Shown here: positions 35,438 through 45,583 of the stretch, in pieces | Position numbering within the stretch: position 1 is the stretch's first letter | Layout: each line of letters begins with the position of its first letter | Origin: Glaciimonas immobilis | Lineage (GTDB): Bacteria > Pseudomonadota > Gammaproteobacteria > Burkholderiales > Burkholderiaceae_D | Direction of reading: 5' to 3' | Length of the DNA stretch: 64,000 nt | Assembly: GCF_011947285.1 (NCBI RefSeq) | Contig: NZ_JAAOZT010000002.1 | Location: 124,001-188,000 of the forward strand | Notes under the pieces: model-generated | Seen by the model: the letters and a program-made list of their open reading frames with translations, nothing else | Told to the model about the DNA's origin: nothing | Databases searched by the model: none | Program-made: the position numbers and the translations under genes

Positions 35438-37201
35438 TTGAAACAAATTGACACCACGAGCTGGATATTGACCTTGGTAGGGCTGTTATGCCTAGTACCC
35501 TTCGTTCAGCCCTATCATCCAACGCCAATTTCGTCTTTATTCGCCGAATGGCAAGCATTTTTTTTGCTCTGGACGGCCGTCTTTATTGCCTGCTTTCATG
35601 GCAAACGCAGGGGCGAAATCTTAATTCCAAAGATTGGATGCTCTGCAATCTTTCTTTTCTTTTTTGTTGTAATAAGCGTGGCTTTTAAGCCCCCAGAATA
35701 CGCGCAGCAAGTGGTTTTGCCGTTATGTTATTTCGTTAGTTTGTACGGCGCGATTCAATTGGGATTTTGGTTACGCCAGATGGACTTGGTTAAGCGCTGC
35801 ACTTTATGGGTTGCAATATATTTTGTTGTGGGGGGGGCGTACACGGTGGCAGTGCAATTTTTGCAACTCCACTGGACTGGTTTTTCGTTTCTGCCCTTTA
35901 TTACTCCCAAAATGGCTGGATACAATCCCTACGGCAATATTGCCCAGACTAACCACTTGGTGTCCTATTTGGCGATAGGCTGGGCGTCAACGCATTATTT
36001 ATTAGCGCGTGGCAAGATTAAATTAAGAGTCTACCTGCCTTTTTCGTTGCTGTTATTCTGCGGACTTGTGATGTCTGGTCAGCGCAGTGGCTTTATTTAT
36101 GTAGTTAGTTTAAGTTTCTTGTTTTGGTGTTCTGCGCTGACAATCCATGCAGATCGCATCCTACACCGTTCTTTCTGGATTTCGTGCATGCCGGCGACGT
36201 ATCTGTTGCTAAGCTATATTCTGCCAATTCTGGCGCGGGTCGATGGCGCCCAGCTGGTTACCGCCACGCAACGTTTAGGTACGGGGTGGGATGTCCGTTT
36301 TAATATGCTACACATTGGTTGGTCATTATTTAAGAATGCGCCAGTGTTTGGAATAGGATGGGGGCGACTGCCCTCATATCAGTTCTTGAAAGCAGATGTA
36401 TTGCCCACGTTGCCTGCCAATCATTTGCATAACATCGTCATACAACTAATGGCGGAAACAGGAATTTTTTGTACGGTAATAGTTCTTGCGATATTTTTTT
36501 TATGGCTAAGAACATTCATAAAATTTCCTTCATCTCGCGAAAAACAATTTGTATTTAGTGTAATTATTGTAATTGGCCTGCATAGTCTGTTCGAATATCC
36601 ACTTTGGTATGCCTATTTTTTACTCCCCGTTGGCGTTCTTGTAGGAATGTTTGAGGCCGAGGGAATTCGATTAAAAGTACCTGGATTTTTGACCGACATA
36701 ATTATTAAAGGGGCTTCGATTCTAGCGATGGCGGTATTGTTTTATTCGTTTTTTGAGGCCTTATATGTAACTGATTTATACGCCCGAAGATCAAATTTCC
36801 CGTCGCCCACCATGCGCGTGGAAGAAGTGAACGAAATCGCGCGCATGCCGAGCAATTTCTTCCTGAAGCCGTACGTTGACTTTATCGATAGCACTGGTCG
36901 TGAGTTTAATAGCGGCGATTTGTCAGTAAATACGGCTCTTAACCAGCGCTTATTAAATAGCCTTATTGATAATAACGTAATTGTGCGGCAAAGTATTTAT
37001 TGGGCGATGGCTGGAAACAATAAAGAAGCAGAAATCGCTTTTGTGAGAATGAACAAAATATTTCCAGGCGAGGCTCCAGCCATGCTCAAGGTGATAAATC
37101 GCGCGGCGTTGTACGGAAAAAACGATCATTTGACCGCGTTTTCGATATGGGCCAGCCATTCTGCTGAAAGTAACAGGAGCCTTCTAAAAAAAGCATCTTA
37201 G
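35438..37201 (+). CDS. PglL/TfpO-like O-oligosaccharyltransferase (Wzy_C family)
   Basis: A 587-residue membrane protein with about 11-13 hydrophobic segments, the GYNPYGNIAQTNHLVSYL region near residue 165 and the large periplasmic loop with a Wzy_C-type GIGWGRLPSYQFL and NHLHNIVIQLMAETG near residue 310-350; the last ~150 residues form a soluble C-terminal part. Such proteins move lipid-linked glycans onto pilins (TfpO/PilO) or other periplasmic proteins (PglL). Its place directly after pilA points to pilin glycosylation. TTG is used as start, with AGGGA upstream. Confidence 0.82.
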   Translation: MKQIDTTSWILTLVGLLCLVPFVQPYHPTPISSLFAEWQAFFLLWTAVFIACFHGKRRGEILIPKIGCSAIFLFFFVVISVAFKPPEYAQQVVLPLCYFVSLYGAIQLGFWLRQMDLVKRCTLWVAIYFVVGGAYTVAVQFLQLHWTGFSFLPFITPKMAGYNPYGNIAQTNHLVSYLAIGWASTHYLLARGKIKLRVYLPFSLLLFCGLVMSGQRSGFIYVVSLSFLFWCSALTIHADRILHRSFWISCMPATYLLLSYILPILARVDGAQLVTATQRLGTGWDVRFNMLHIGWSLFKNAPVFGIGWGRLPSYQFLKADVLPTLPANHLHNIVIQLMAETGIFCTVIVLAIFFLWLRTFIKFPSSREKQFVFSVIIVIGLHSLFEYPLWYAYFLLPVGVLVGMFEAEGIRLKVPGFLTDIIIKGASILAMAVLFYSFFEALYVTDLYARRSNFPSPTMRVEEVNEIARMPSNFFLKPYVDFIDSTGREFNSGDLSVNTALNQRLLNSLIDNNVIVRQSIYWAMAGNNKEAEIAFVRMNKIFPGEAPAMLKVINRAALYGKNDHLTAFSIWASHSAESNRSLLKKAS

Positions 37202-37532
37202 GTGATTGACATGATAGCGGCGACCTCAACCAATAAAATTCACTCCACAATTTTGAATGAACACATCTTTAACGTTCAAATCGTCACATGGCAAAGTTTT
37301 CTCTCCTACTAACATTTATTTAATAATGGCAATTACTTAGGCGCATCCTAACGCTTTTCTGCACGCGGAAATTCCACTTATTCCCTCCCTCTTCAGTATA
37401 GCTAAGCCATATGTCGTAATCGGCAGCTATAATGTTGCTAACCCGGACATTTGGTTATTGGGTGCTCCAGCCATTTAAGCCAAATTTTATCTCCCATCTG
37501 CATTTTGCAGACTTATACCTACATATAACTCT
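37202..37532 (+). other. 331-base gap before thrC
   Basis: No gene is supported. It must carry the thrC promoter; no strong box pair was found. hom, often directly upstream of thrC in this order, is not here. Confidence 0.35.
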
Positions 37533-38993
37533 ATGCAATACGTTTCTACGCGCGGCCACGCTACGGCACAAACCTTTTCGCACATCTTGCTGGGCGGTCT
37601 GGCACCAGATGGTGGCTTATATCTGCCAGCAGAATATCCGCAGGTCAGCGATGCAGAGTTGAACCGTTGGCGTGCGCTGTCTTACGCCGATCTGGCATTT
37701 GAGGTGCTACGCAAATTTGCCACCGATATTCCTGATGCCGACTTGAAGGCGCTAACGCACAAAACCTATACCGCAGACGTGTATCGCAATGGGCGAGCAG
37801 GCGAAGACGTCGAACAAATTACGCCGTTGCGGGTATTGGAAGAAAAGGCGGGCTGCAAGCTCGTATTGCAGGCGCTGTCAAACGGTCCGACGCTGGCGTT
37901 CAAAGATATGGCGATGCAATTGTTAGGCAACTTGTTTGAATACACCTTGGCCAAAAATAATGCAGCGCTGAATATATTTGGCGCGACATCTGGCGATACT
38001 GGCAGTGCGGCAGAGTACGCCATGCGCGGCAAGAAAGGTATTCGGGTTTTTATGTTGTCTCCGCATAAGAAAATGAGCGCGTTTCAGTCGGCGCAAATGT
38101 TTAGCCTGCAAGACCCGAACATCTTTAATATCGCGGTTGAAGGTGTTTTTGATGACTGTCAGGATATGGTTAAAGCCGTGTCGAACGACCATGCCTTCAA
38201 GGCAGCGCAAAAAATTGGCACCGTCAATTCGATCAACTGGGCGCGTGTCGTCGCGCAAGTGGTGTATTACTTCCGGGGTTATCTGAGCGCTACTACCAGC
38301 AACGATCAAAAGGTGTCATTTACCGTGCCGTCCGGTAATTTTGGAAATATTTGCGCCGGACATATTGCGCGCATGATGGGATTGCCTATCGATAAGCTGG
38401 TGGCGGCGACTAACGAAAATGACGTTTTGGATGAGTTTTTTCGGACTGGTATCTACCGGGTACGGAAATCGGCTGAGACATACCATACCAGCAGTCCAAG
38501 CATGGATATCAGCAAAGCGTCCAATTTTGAGCGGTTTGTGTATGATTTGATAGGCCGCGATGATGCGCGCCTGAGCGCTTTGTTCCATAAGGTAGAGACC
38601 GCAGGTGGTTTCGATTTATCGGGCAATCCTGGGAGCGACGGCGATGAATTCCGCAAAATCGCAGAGTATGGTTTTCAGTCCGGCAGGTCGACGCATCAAG
38701 ATCGTCTGGATACTATTCGCGATGTAGAAAAGCGCTACGGCGTGACCATCGATACGCATACCGCCGATGGGGTCAAAGTCGCACGCGATTATGTTACGCC
38801 GGGGGTAACGATGATTGTGCTGGAGACGGCTTTGCCGGCAAAGTTTAATGAAACGATCCGGGAAGCACTAGGCCGCGATGCAGAGCGGCCAGACGGTTTT
38901 GAGAACATTGAAGCCTTGCCGCAGCGGTTCGACGTTATGGCAGTCGATGTGGCGAAGGTTAAAGCCTACATTGCCGGGCATACTGGTTTGTGA
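37533..38993 (+). CDS. thrC: threonine synthase
   Basis: A 486-residue PLP enzyme that converts O-phosphohomoserine to threonine. The PLP lysine is in PTLAFKDMAMQLLGN near residue 118; the early MQYVSTRGHA and GGLAPDGGLYLP, and FGATSGDTGSAAEYAM near 150, are family signatures; the phosphate-binding SGNFGNICAGH is near 270. Full length. Directly followed by moeA (13-base gap), so cotranscription is likely. Confidence 0.95.
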   Translation: MQYVSTRGHATAQTFSHILLGGLAPDGGLYLPAEYPQVSDAELNRWRALSYADLAFEVLRKFATDIPDADLKALTHKTYTADVYRNGRAGEDVEQITPLRVLEEKAGCKLVLQALSNGPTLAFKDMAMQLLGNLFEYTLAKNNAALNIFGATSGDTGSAAEYAMRGKKGIRVFMLSPHKKMSAFQSAQMFSLQDPNIFNIAVEGVFDDCQDMVKAVSNDHAFKAAQKIGTVNSINWARVVAQVVYYFRGYLSATTSNDQKVSFTVPSGNFGNICAGHIARMMGLPIDKLVAATNENDVLDEFFRTGIYRVRKSAETYHTSSPSMDISKASNFERFVYDLIGRDDARLSALFHKVETAGGFDLSGNPGSDGDEFRKIAEYGFQSGRSTHQDRLDTIRDVEKRYGVTIDTHTADGVKVARDYVTPGVTMIVLETALPAKFNETIREALGRDAERPDGFENIEALPQRFDVMAVDVAKVKAYIAGHTGL

Positions 38994-39006
38994 TGGAGGC
39001 CGAGAG

Positions 39007-40245
39007 ATGCTAAAACCACCACTATCCTCACCGATGTTATCGGTCACTGACGCGCTGGAGGTTCTTTTAACGGCTGCCAGGCCCGTAACAGAGATTGAGA
39101 TAATACCCACGCTGTCGGCCAATGGGCGCGTCCTCGCTACTGCCCAGATTTCACAATTGAATGTACCGCCCGCCGACAATACGCAGATGGATGGTTATGC
39201 TGTTCGTGCAGCTGATTGCATGAGTGGCACCGCGCGTTTGCCGGTGTCGCAACGTATTCCCGCTGGTCACGTTGGTCAACCATTGCACCCCGGTACTGCC
39301 GCCCGCATATTTACCGGGGCAATGATCCCGCCGGGTGCGGATGCGGTCGTGATGCAGGAAATGTGTGAGGCAGGCGACGATGCGGTAGTTATCCGACATG
39401 CGCCTAAACCTGGTGAATGGATTCGACGTGCTGGCGAGGACATCCAGATTGGCCGGGATATTCTGTCCGCGGGCACTCGATTGCAGGCCCAGCACCTTGG
39501 TCTTGCGGCCTCGGTGGGATTGGCTACGTTGCCGGTATTGCGTAAGTTGCGCGTCGCAATCTTTTTTACCGGTGATGAGTTAACAATGCCCGGGGAATCT
39601 CTGAAGGCGGGTGCAATTTATAATTCAAATAGATTCGTGTTGCGCGCATTGATGGAGAATTTCGGGTGTGAGTTTACCGATTATGGCATTGTGCCTGACT
39701 CGCTCGCCGCTACGCGCGAGACATTGCGACTTGCTGCCCGGCAACACGATCTGATTATTACTTCTGGCGGCGTGTCAGTCGGTGAGGAAGATCACGTGAA
39801 GCCAGCGGTAGAGGCAGAGGGCCGCATTAACATGTGGCAAATCGCCATGAAGCCGGGTAAGCCGCTAGCCTTCGGTGAAGTTAATCGTTTTGGGCTTGAA
39901 GGTGCGGCATTTTTTGTCGGTTTGCCGGGCAATCCGGTGTCTAGTTTGGTTACCTTTTTGTTATTTGTACGGCCGTTTCTTTTGCGACTACAAGGTTGTA
40001 CTAACGTTAGTCCGCATTTCTATTCTATGCGTGCAGATTTTGAATGGCCCAAAGCTGACCGTCGTCAGGAATTTTTACGTGCCAGAATCAATGAGAGCGG
40101 TGGTCTGAATTTGTTCCCGCATCAGGGTTCTGGCGTGCTGACCTCAACCGTCTGGGGGGACGGACTGGTCGACAATCCCGCTGGAAAAACCATCGCGGCT
40201 GGCGATGTCGTGCGTTTTTACCCATTTTCGGGGTTGATACGATAG
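39007..40245 (+). CDS. moeA: molybdopterin molybdenumtransferase
   Basis: Inserts molybdate into adenylylated molybdopterin. About 412 residues. Domain 1 begins with LSVTDALEVLL and has NTQMDGYAVRAAD; the MoCF-binding domain 3 has ITSGGVSVGEEDHVKPAV near 260 and FFVGLPGNPVSSLVTFLLFV near 305; a C-terminal beta domain closes the protein. The ATG at 39007 has GGAGG seven bases upstream; a longer in-frame extension overlaps thrC and is rejected. Confidence 0.95.
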   Translation: MLKPPLSSPMLSVTDALEVLLTAARPVTEIEIIPTLSANGRVLATAQISQLNVPPADNTQMDGYAVRAADCMSGTARLPVSQRIPAGHVGQPLHPGTAARIFTGAMIPPGADAVVMQEMCEAGDDAVVIRHAPKPGEWIRRAGEDIQIGRDILSAGTRLQAQHLGLAASVGLATLPVLRKLRVAIFFTGDELTMPGESLKAGAIYNSNRFVLRALMENFGCEFTDYGIVPDSLAATRETLRLAARQHDLIITSGGVSVGEEDHVKPAVEAEGRINMWQIAMKPGKPLAFGEVNRFGLEGAAFFVGLPGNPVSSLVTFLLFVRPFLLRLQGCTNVSPHFYSMRADFEWPKADRRQEFLRARINESGGLNLFPHQGSGVLTSTVWGDGLVDNPAGKTIAAGDVVRFYPFSGLIR

Positions 40246-40360
40246 CGATCTTTGCTACCAAAACCGGCTTGCGTTGCTAACGGCGCAAAGCACTCATTTA
40301 ATAACGCAATAAATCGATCCCTCCAGATTTCGGATTGCATGGTCTTGCTCAGGAAGTCCT

Positions 40361-40618
40361 ATGAAGATTCAAATACGTTTTTTTGCCAGCGTTCGCGAAG
40401 CGCTCAACTTGACGCAGGAGACGGTGGAGTTACCCGACACCGTGCTGACCGTTGGCGATGTCCGCACCTATTTGCGCGCCCGTGGTGGTGTATGGGAACA
40501 GGTTTTAGGTGAAGGGCGCGCGTTACGCATGGCCTATAATCAAATCATGACAACGCCAGAACAACCGTTGAGCGTTGATTGTGAAGTCGCATTTTTTCCG
40601 CCGGTGACGGGCGGATAG
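40361..40618 (+). CDS. moaD: molybdopterin synthase sulfur carrier subunit
   Basis: An 85-residue ubiquitin-fold protein that ends in PPVTGG; the C-terminal Gly is thiocarboxylated and donates sulfur to precursor Z together with MoaE. MKIQIRFFASVREAL is the expected first strand. CAGGAAG precedes the ATG. It is separated from moaE by a transporter gene, unlike the usual moaD-moaE neighbour pair. Confidence 0.93.
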   Translation: MKIQIRFFASVREALNLTQETVELPDTVLTVGDVRTYLRARGGVWEQVLGEGRALRMAYNQIMTTPEQPLSVDCEVAFFPPVTGG

Positions 40619-40689
40619 TGCGGGACGGGAACGGCGCGGTAACGACGCGACTCTGCGACTATCCCTTACTGTGACATTTAAAGGATGCT

Positions 40690-41337
40690 ATGCAACTTCA
40701 AACCTGGCTGTTTTATCTCGCCGCCGTCGCCGTATTAGTCGCAACCCCTGGCCCTACAGTGCTGAGCGCGGTAACTAATGCGGTCAATCATGGCGTGCGT
40801 CGGGCGCTGATAGGAGCGTGCGGTAGCCTGACTGCCGTATGCCTGATAATGACGGTCTCGGCCTTTGGAATCGGCGCAGTGTTAACATCTTCAGAAAAAA
40901 TATTCCTGACGATTAAATGGTGTGGTGCAGCGTATTTAATTTATATCGGCATTAAAGCTTTCTGTTCCGGGCAAACCAGTTTTGATGTCGATACAGGCAT
41001 CGCGCAGGCCAAGCCCGCAGCGTCGCACGTGTTATTGCGCCTATATCTGAACGGTTTTTTGGTCGGTGCCAGTAATCCCAAAGCGCTCATATTCTTTACC
41101 GCGCTGTTTCCGCAGTTTCTTGATCCACAAGCGCCACAAATCCCACAATTCCTGATTTTAGGTATAACCTTTATTTGCTGCGAATTGATTGGTTTGACGT
41201 TCTATTCCAGCTTTGCGGTTAAAGCCGCACCATGGTTGCGCATGCAGGGAAGAGCACGCCTGTTCAACCGTATTTCAGGATCTGTTTTTGTTGGTGCCGG
41301 TGTGGCGTTAGCTACTGTTAAACACAGCACTAAATGA
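40690..41337 (+). CDS. LysE/RhtB family amino acid exporter
   Basis: A 215-residue inner-membrane protein with six hydrophobic segments and the family signature VATPGPTVLSAVTNAVNHGVR near residue 18 (shortened here to PGPTVLSAVTNA) and LNGFLVGASNPKALIFF near 120. LysE/RhtB proteins export lysine, homoserine, threonine and similar compounds. It sits between moaD and moaE, downstream of thrC; export of threonine or homoserine is an attractive but unproven match. AAAGGATG precedes the ATG. Confidence 0.87.
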   Translation: MQLQTWLFYLAAVAVLVATPGPTVLSAVTNAVNHGVRRALIGACGSLTAVCLIMTVSAFGIGAVLTSSEKIFLTIKWCGAAYLIYIGIKAFCSGQTSFDVDTGIAQAKPAASHVLLRLYLNGFLVGASNPKALIFFTALFPQFLDPQAPQIPQFLILGITFICCELIGLTFYSSFAVKAAPWLRMQGRARLFNRISGSVFVGAGVALATVKHSTK

Positions 41338-41340
41338 CCG

Positions 41341-41390
41341 CATTGCGCAACTCTGTTGCTCTACCTTATGAGGCCACCTCATTGCGCAAC
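41341..41390. repeat. CATTGCGCAAC direct repeats
   Basis: The 11-base sequence occurs at 41341-41351 and 41380-41390 in the short gap between the LysE-family gene and moaE. Confidence 0.5.
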
Positions 41391-41433
41391 CCTTATTGTG
41401 CCAACCTCACGCAATGTACTGAAAGATAGCATT

Positions 41434-41883
41434 ATGTCTGTACGTGTTCAAACCGACGATTTTGATCTCTCCACCGAGTTATTAGCTTTGCGCCGGAGCA
41501 ATCCCAAAATTGGTGCGGTGGTCAGTTTTGTGGGCGCTGTACGCGACGTCAACGATGGCAGTGTCGTTGCAGAAATGACGCTCGAGCATTACCCCGGCAT
41601 GACCGAAAGCGCGTTAATCGCGATCATCGAACAGGCGCAACAACGTTGGAATATTGTCGATGCTTTAGTGATTCATCGCATCGGTCCTTTACAACCGTTA
41701 GATCAAATTGTGCTGGTCGCGGTGGCTTCAGCGCACCGTGGTGAGGCTTTTGCCGCGTGCGAATTTATCATAGACTATCTCAAAACCGAAGCGCCATTCT
41801 GGAAAAAAGAGCAAACGCCCGACGGTGCACGATGGGTTGACGCGCGTGATGGCGACGATGCCGCACTAAATAAATGGCGCTAA
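41434..41883 (+). CDS. moaE: molybdopterin synthase catalytic subunit
   Basis: A 149-residue MoaE. Diagnostic segments are GAVVSFVGAVRDVNDGSVV near residue 30, LEHYPGMTES near 50, IHRIGPLQPLDQIVLVAVAS near 88 with the following HRGEAF, and the lysine-bearing LKTEAPFWKKE near 123. It forms the heterotetramer with MoaD that makes molybdopterin. The ATG at 41434 is the family start; an upstream in-frame extension is noncoding. Confidence 0.94.
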   Translation: MSVRVQTDDFDLSTELLALRRSNPKIGAVVSFVGAVRDVNDGSVVAEMTLEHYPGMTESALIAIIEQAQQRWNIVDALVIHRIGPLQPLDQIVLVAVASAHRGEAFAACEFIIDYLKTEAPFWKKEQTPDGARWVDARDGDDAALNKWR

Positions 41884-41985
41884 GAGCCTTTGCATTAATT
41901 CATATGCCATAACATGCGTCCCGCACACTATGCGCCCAGCATCAACGTGCGAATGGACCCTTATCAATATTGATCGCGCGCGCTA

Positions 41986-42255
41986 TTAATATCGGGCCGT
42001 GATCGGACCCATCATGTTGCCTAGCTGCGATTTTTCAGAACCATCATCCCTCTGGGTGTCGAGACCATTAGCAGGATACTGCGAAGTACCGATTTCACAC
42101 AGGCCGCGCAGGCCTAGACTCTTCCAATCATCATAGGGATAAGCTTTGGTACAGTTTGCGACACAACTCGGTTGCCTACGGCATGCTTGTGCCTGGTTTG
42201 CAAATCCGGCCAGCAAGCTGACCGAGAGAGAGAATAAAATCATAGTTCGTTTCAC
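41986..42255 (-). CDS. small secreted cysteine-containing protein
   Basis: An 89-residue protein starting at a GTG with AGGAG six bases upstream. A signal peptide (TMILFSLSVSLLAGFANQAQA) is followed at once by CRRQPSCVANC and a later single Cys, so one or two disulfides are likely in the periplasm. No family recognised. It is divergent from clpB; the shared gap contains a sigma-32-like promoter that points toward clpB. Confidence 0.65.
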   Translation of the reverse strand: MKRTMILFSLSVSLLAGFANQAQACRRQPSCVANCTKAYPYDDWKSLGLRGLCEIGTSQYPANGLDTQRDDGSEKSQLGNMMGPITARY

Positions 42256-42489
42256 AATAAGCTCCTGTAGATTTTGTACAAAGATATACACCGACGCGGA
42301 CTTTCCGTGGCGCACAAACTTTTGACGCATTTACGTCACGCTAATTCCATATAATTTCCCAATGGAAATAATTTTGCAATCGATGTAAACTTCCGAGTCT
42401 CGGCCGCCGGAAGGCCTTTTGGGATAGCGGGGAAATAAAATGAAGAAACGTAGAAACCAGGATAAATGATGTTATCCGATCTCAATGTT

Positions 42490-42517
42490 CTTGAAATTTT
42501 TCGCCAAGTCCCAATTT
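42490..42517 (+). promoter_or_regulatory. sigma-32 (RpoH) heat-shock promoter of clpB
   Basis: CTTGAAA (42490-42496) is a perfect -35 box for sigma-32, and CCCAATTT (42510-42517) after 13 bases resembles the CCCCATNT -10 box. Transcription would start near 42525, about 35 bases before the clpB ATG, as expected for a major heat-shock gene. Confidence 0.75.
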
Positions 42518-42558
42518 TCACAGTAGAAGATTGACGAGTCGAATATTTAGGAGAAATC

Positions 42559-45162
42559 ATGCGCTTCGATAAACTCACAACAAAATTGCAGGAAGCTATC
42601 GCGGACGCCCAGAGTGAGGCCGTCGGCAATGACAATCAATACATCGATCCGGTCCATGCATTGATCGCCTTGCTGAAGCAGGATGATGGCAGCACCCGGT
42701 CATTGTTACAGCGGGCGGGGGTTAACATTGCGGCGCTTTCCAGCGCCCTAAAGGTCGCGTTGGACCGTTTGCCTAAGGTCTCTGGTCACGGGGGCGAAGT
42801 ACAGATTGGTCGAGAGTTACTTGGATTGCTTAATCTGGCCGATAAAGAAGCGCAAAAACATGGCGACCAATTTATCGCCAGCGAAATGTTGCTGCTGGGC
42901 TTGCTGGACGATAAATCCGAGGCCGGCACGCTTGCGCGTCAACATGGTTTGACCCGTAAAGCCTTGGAGGCGGGGATTAGCGCCGTGCGTGGCGGCGACA
43001 ATGTCGCATCGCAAGATGGCGACGGCCAACGTGAAGCGCTAAAAAAATACACGCTTGACCTGACGGAACGTGCGCGCATGGGCAAACTTGATCCGGTGAT
43101 TGGCCGCGATGATGAAATCCGGCGAGCGATTCAGGTTTTGCAACGTCGCAGCAAAAATAACCCTGTGTTAATTGGTGAGCCTGGCGTGGGGAAAACGGCA
43201 ATCGTTGAAGGCCTGGCGCAACGGATTGTCAACGGCGAGGTGCCGGATAGTCTGAAATCCAAACGGGTATTGTCGCTGGACATGGCGTCTTTGCTGGCGG
43301 GCGCAAAATTCCGCGGCGAGTTTGAAGAGCGGCTCAAAGCAGTTTTAAAAGAAATTGCGCAAGATGAAGGGCAAACAATCGTCTTTATTGATGAGCTTCA
43401 CACCATGGTAGGGGCTGGCAAAGCAGAAGGTGCGATGGATGCCGGCAATATGCTCAAGCCAGCCTTGGCGCGGGGGGAATTGCATTGCGTCGGCGCGACG
43501 ACGTTGGACGAATACCGTAAATACATTGAAAAAGATGCTGCGCTGGAGCGACGTTTTCAAAAAATTCTGGTCGATGAGCCATCGGTGGAAGCCACGATTG
43601 CCATCTTGCGCGGCCTGCAAGAAAAGTACGAAGTCCACCACGGCGTGCAAATCACCGATCCCGCTATCGTTGCTGCGGCCGAGTTGTCGCATCGGTATAT
43701 TACAGATCGTTTTTTGCCGGACAAGGCGATTGATCTGATTGATGAGGCTGCAGCCAAGATCAAGATTGAGATTGATTCTAAGCCGGAAGTGATGGACAAA
43801 CTCGACCGCCGCTTGATTCAACTCAAGATTGAGCGTGAGGCGGTAAAAAAAGAAAAAGATGAGGCGTCCCAAAAACGCTTAAGCCTGATAGAGCAGGAAA
43901 TTCAAAAACTGGCGCGCGAATATGGCGATCTTGAAGAAATCTGGAAGTCGGAAAAAGCCAGCGCTCTGGGAAGTCAGCACCTGAAGGAAGAAATCGAGAA
44001 ATTACGCCTGCAAATCGATGAGGCGACCCGCAATAGTGACTGGCAGAAAGTGTCAGAGCTAAAATACGGCAAGCTTAATGAACTTGAGAAAGCGCTGGTA
44101 TTACAGCAACAGCAAGATGATATAAACGAAGCGCATCCTGATCTCGGCGCCAAGCCACGATTGGTGCGCACGCAGGTCGGCGCGGAAGAAATCGCGGAAA
44201 TTGTTTCTCGCTCTACCGGTATACCTGTTTCTAAAATGATGCAGGGCGAACGCGAAAAATTGCTCAGGATGGAAGATGAATTGCATCGACGGGTGGTGGG
44301 GCAGGATGAGGCGATTGTCGCCGTCTCGGATGCGATTCGTCGATCGCGGGCGGGTTTGAGCGACCCTGACCGGCCATACGGATCGTTTATGTTTCTGGGG
44401 CCAACCGGCGTAGGAAAGACGGAGCTGTGTAAAGCGCTGGCGGGATTTTTGTTCGACACGCAGGACGCGATGATACGTATCGACATGAGCGAGTTTATGG
44501 AAAAGCATTCCGTCTCGCGCTTGATCGGTGCGCCTCCTGGTTACGTGGGTTACGAAGAAGGCGGTTATCTGACCGAGGCGGTGCGACGCAAACCCTATAG
44601 CGTGATATTGCTGGACGAAATCGAGAAAGCGCATCCAGACGTGTTTAATGTTTTGTTGCAAGTGCTGGATGATGGGCGCATGACGGATGGTCAGGGTCGT
44701 ACTGTGGATTTCAAAAATACCGTGATCGTCATGACATCAAATCTGGGTTCGCATCGGATTCAGGCGATGGAAGGCAGCGATCCGCTAGAGGTGAAGCAGG
44801 AAGTTATGGCGGAGGTAAGGATTCATTTCCGCCCCGAATTCATCAACCGCATCGATGAAATTGTGGTCTTTCATGGTTTGGATGAGAAGAATATCGGTGC
44901 TATTGCCAAGATTCAGTTAAAAATTTTGGAGCAGCGTCTCGGCAAGTTAGAAATGCATCTTGAGATTTCCGAAAGCGCCTTGCATAAAATCGCGGAAGCC
45001 GGATTTGATCCGATCTACGGTGCGCGCCCACTAAAACGCGCGATTCAGCAGCAGATAGAGAATCCGTTATCCCGGCTGATTTTAGAAGGAAAGTTTGGTC
45101 CGAAAGATGTGGTACATATTACGGTCAATAATAACGAATTAGCTTTTGATAAAGAAGCCTGA
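42559..45162 (+). CDS. clpB: ATP-dependent protein disaggregase ClpB
   Basis: An 867-residue Hsp100 chaperone that rescues aggregated proteins with DnaK. In order: an N-terminal Clp repeat domain, AAA1 with Walker [10 protein letters not shown] near 207 and Walker [15 protein letters not shown] near 275, the coiled-coil middle domain (about 410-530) that sets ClpB apart from ClpA/ClpC, and AAA2 with Walker [10 protein letters not shown] near 613, [14 protein letters not shown] near 680 and the sensor [11 protein letters not shown] near 825. AGGAGA precedes the ATG. No IGF/IGL loop for ClpP binding is evident. Confidence 0.97.
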   Translation: MRFDKLTTKLQEAIADAQSEAVGNDNQYIDPVHALIALLKQDDGSTRSLLQRAGVNIAALSSALKVALDRLPKVSGHGGEVQIGRELLGLLNLADKEAQKHGDQFIASEMLLLGLLDDKSEAGTLARQHGLTRKALEAGISAVRGGDNVASQDGDGQREALKKYTLDLTERARMGKLDPVIGRDDEIRRAIQVLQRRSKNNPVLIGEPGVGKTAIVEGLAQRIVNGEVPDSLKSKRVLSLDMASLLAGAKFRGEFEERLKAVLKEIAQDEGQTIVFIDELHTMVGAGKAEGAMDAGNMLKPALARGELHCVGATTLDEYRKYIEKDAALERRFQKILVDEPSVEATIAILRGLQEKYEVHHGVQITDPAIVAAAELSHRYITDRFLPDKAIDLIDEAAAKIKIEIDSKPEVMDKLDRRLIQLKIEREAVKKEKDEASQKRLSLIEQEIQKLAREYGDLEEIWKSEKASALGSQHLKEEIEKLRLQIDEATRNSDWQKVSELKYGKLNELEKALVLQQQQDDINEAHPDLGAKPRLVRTQVGAEEIAEIVSRSTGIPVSKMMQGEREKLLRMEDELHRRVVGQDEAIVAVSDAIRRSRAGLSDPDRPYGSFMFLGPTGVGKTELCKALAGFLFDTQDAMIRIDMSEFMEKHSVSRLIGAPPGYVGYEEGGYLTEAVRRKPYSVILLDEIEKAHPDVFNVLLQVLDDGRMTDGQGRTVDFKNTVIVMTSNLGSHRIQAMEGSDPLEVKQEVMAEVRIHFRPEFINRIDEIVVFHGLDEKNIGAIAKIQLKILEQRLGKLEMHLEISESALHKIAEAGFDPIYGARPLKRAIQQQIENPLSRLILEGKFGPKDVVHITVNNNELAFDKEA

Positions 45163-45220
45163 TCAAGCGATCAAGCAGCGCCTGCCGCTTGTTCGTATTT
45201 TTGTTTATTTCAGTTATATT

Positions 45221-45253
45221 AAAAAGCCACAAGGGGAACCGAGTGGCTTTTTT
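45221..45253 (+). terminator. intrinsic terminator of clpB
   Basis: AAAAAGCCAC and GTGGCTTTTTT arms around a 12-base loop, 58 bases after the clpB stop. Symmetric A and T runs could allow bidirectional use. Confidence 0.8.
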
Positions 45254-45583
45254 ATTGGCCTTGTGGTGTGACATGCTTGCTTTAGCATAGGGCGATTAAC
45301 GCAGCAACGGCGGGTGCGATGCATTCAAACGGCTTCACGTTCCTTCAAATGGCAATTGCCATGTATGATGATCGCGCAGCTTTGAGCGCTGTTTTTGTCG
45401 GCGCTGCGCGTAATTTAGTGGGCGAATCTGGTCAGGATTTGCTGCTTTAAGCCGATTCATCCGAGATAATGCGATTTTCATGTATGCGATAGGGTAAGTC
45501 CCATAATGGATAGCCACCTGTCGATCGTCTACTATTGATGGTTTACTATCCCCCTTTTTATCCCCCTGTGCACGGAGAATACT
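45254..45583. other. 330-base gap with a 14-bp palindrome
   Basis: No gene is supported. ATGGCAATTGCCAT (45349-45362) is a perfect palindrome without a spacer; it may be a protein-binding site, but at this length chance is possible. Confidence 0.35.

Noticed and set aside
38878-39006. N-terminal extension of moeA into thrC
   Set aside because: The ATG at 39007 has a proper GGAGG and matches the family start; the extension is thrC in another frame.
43345-44661. Open frames of 170-186 codons on the minus strand inside clpB
   Set aside because: Antisense to the highly conserved clpB; low-complexity Ser/Arg-rich composition typical of shadows.
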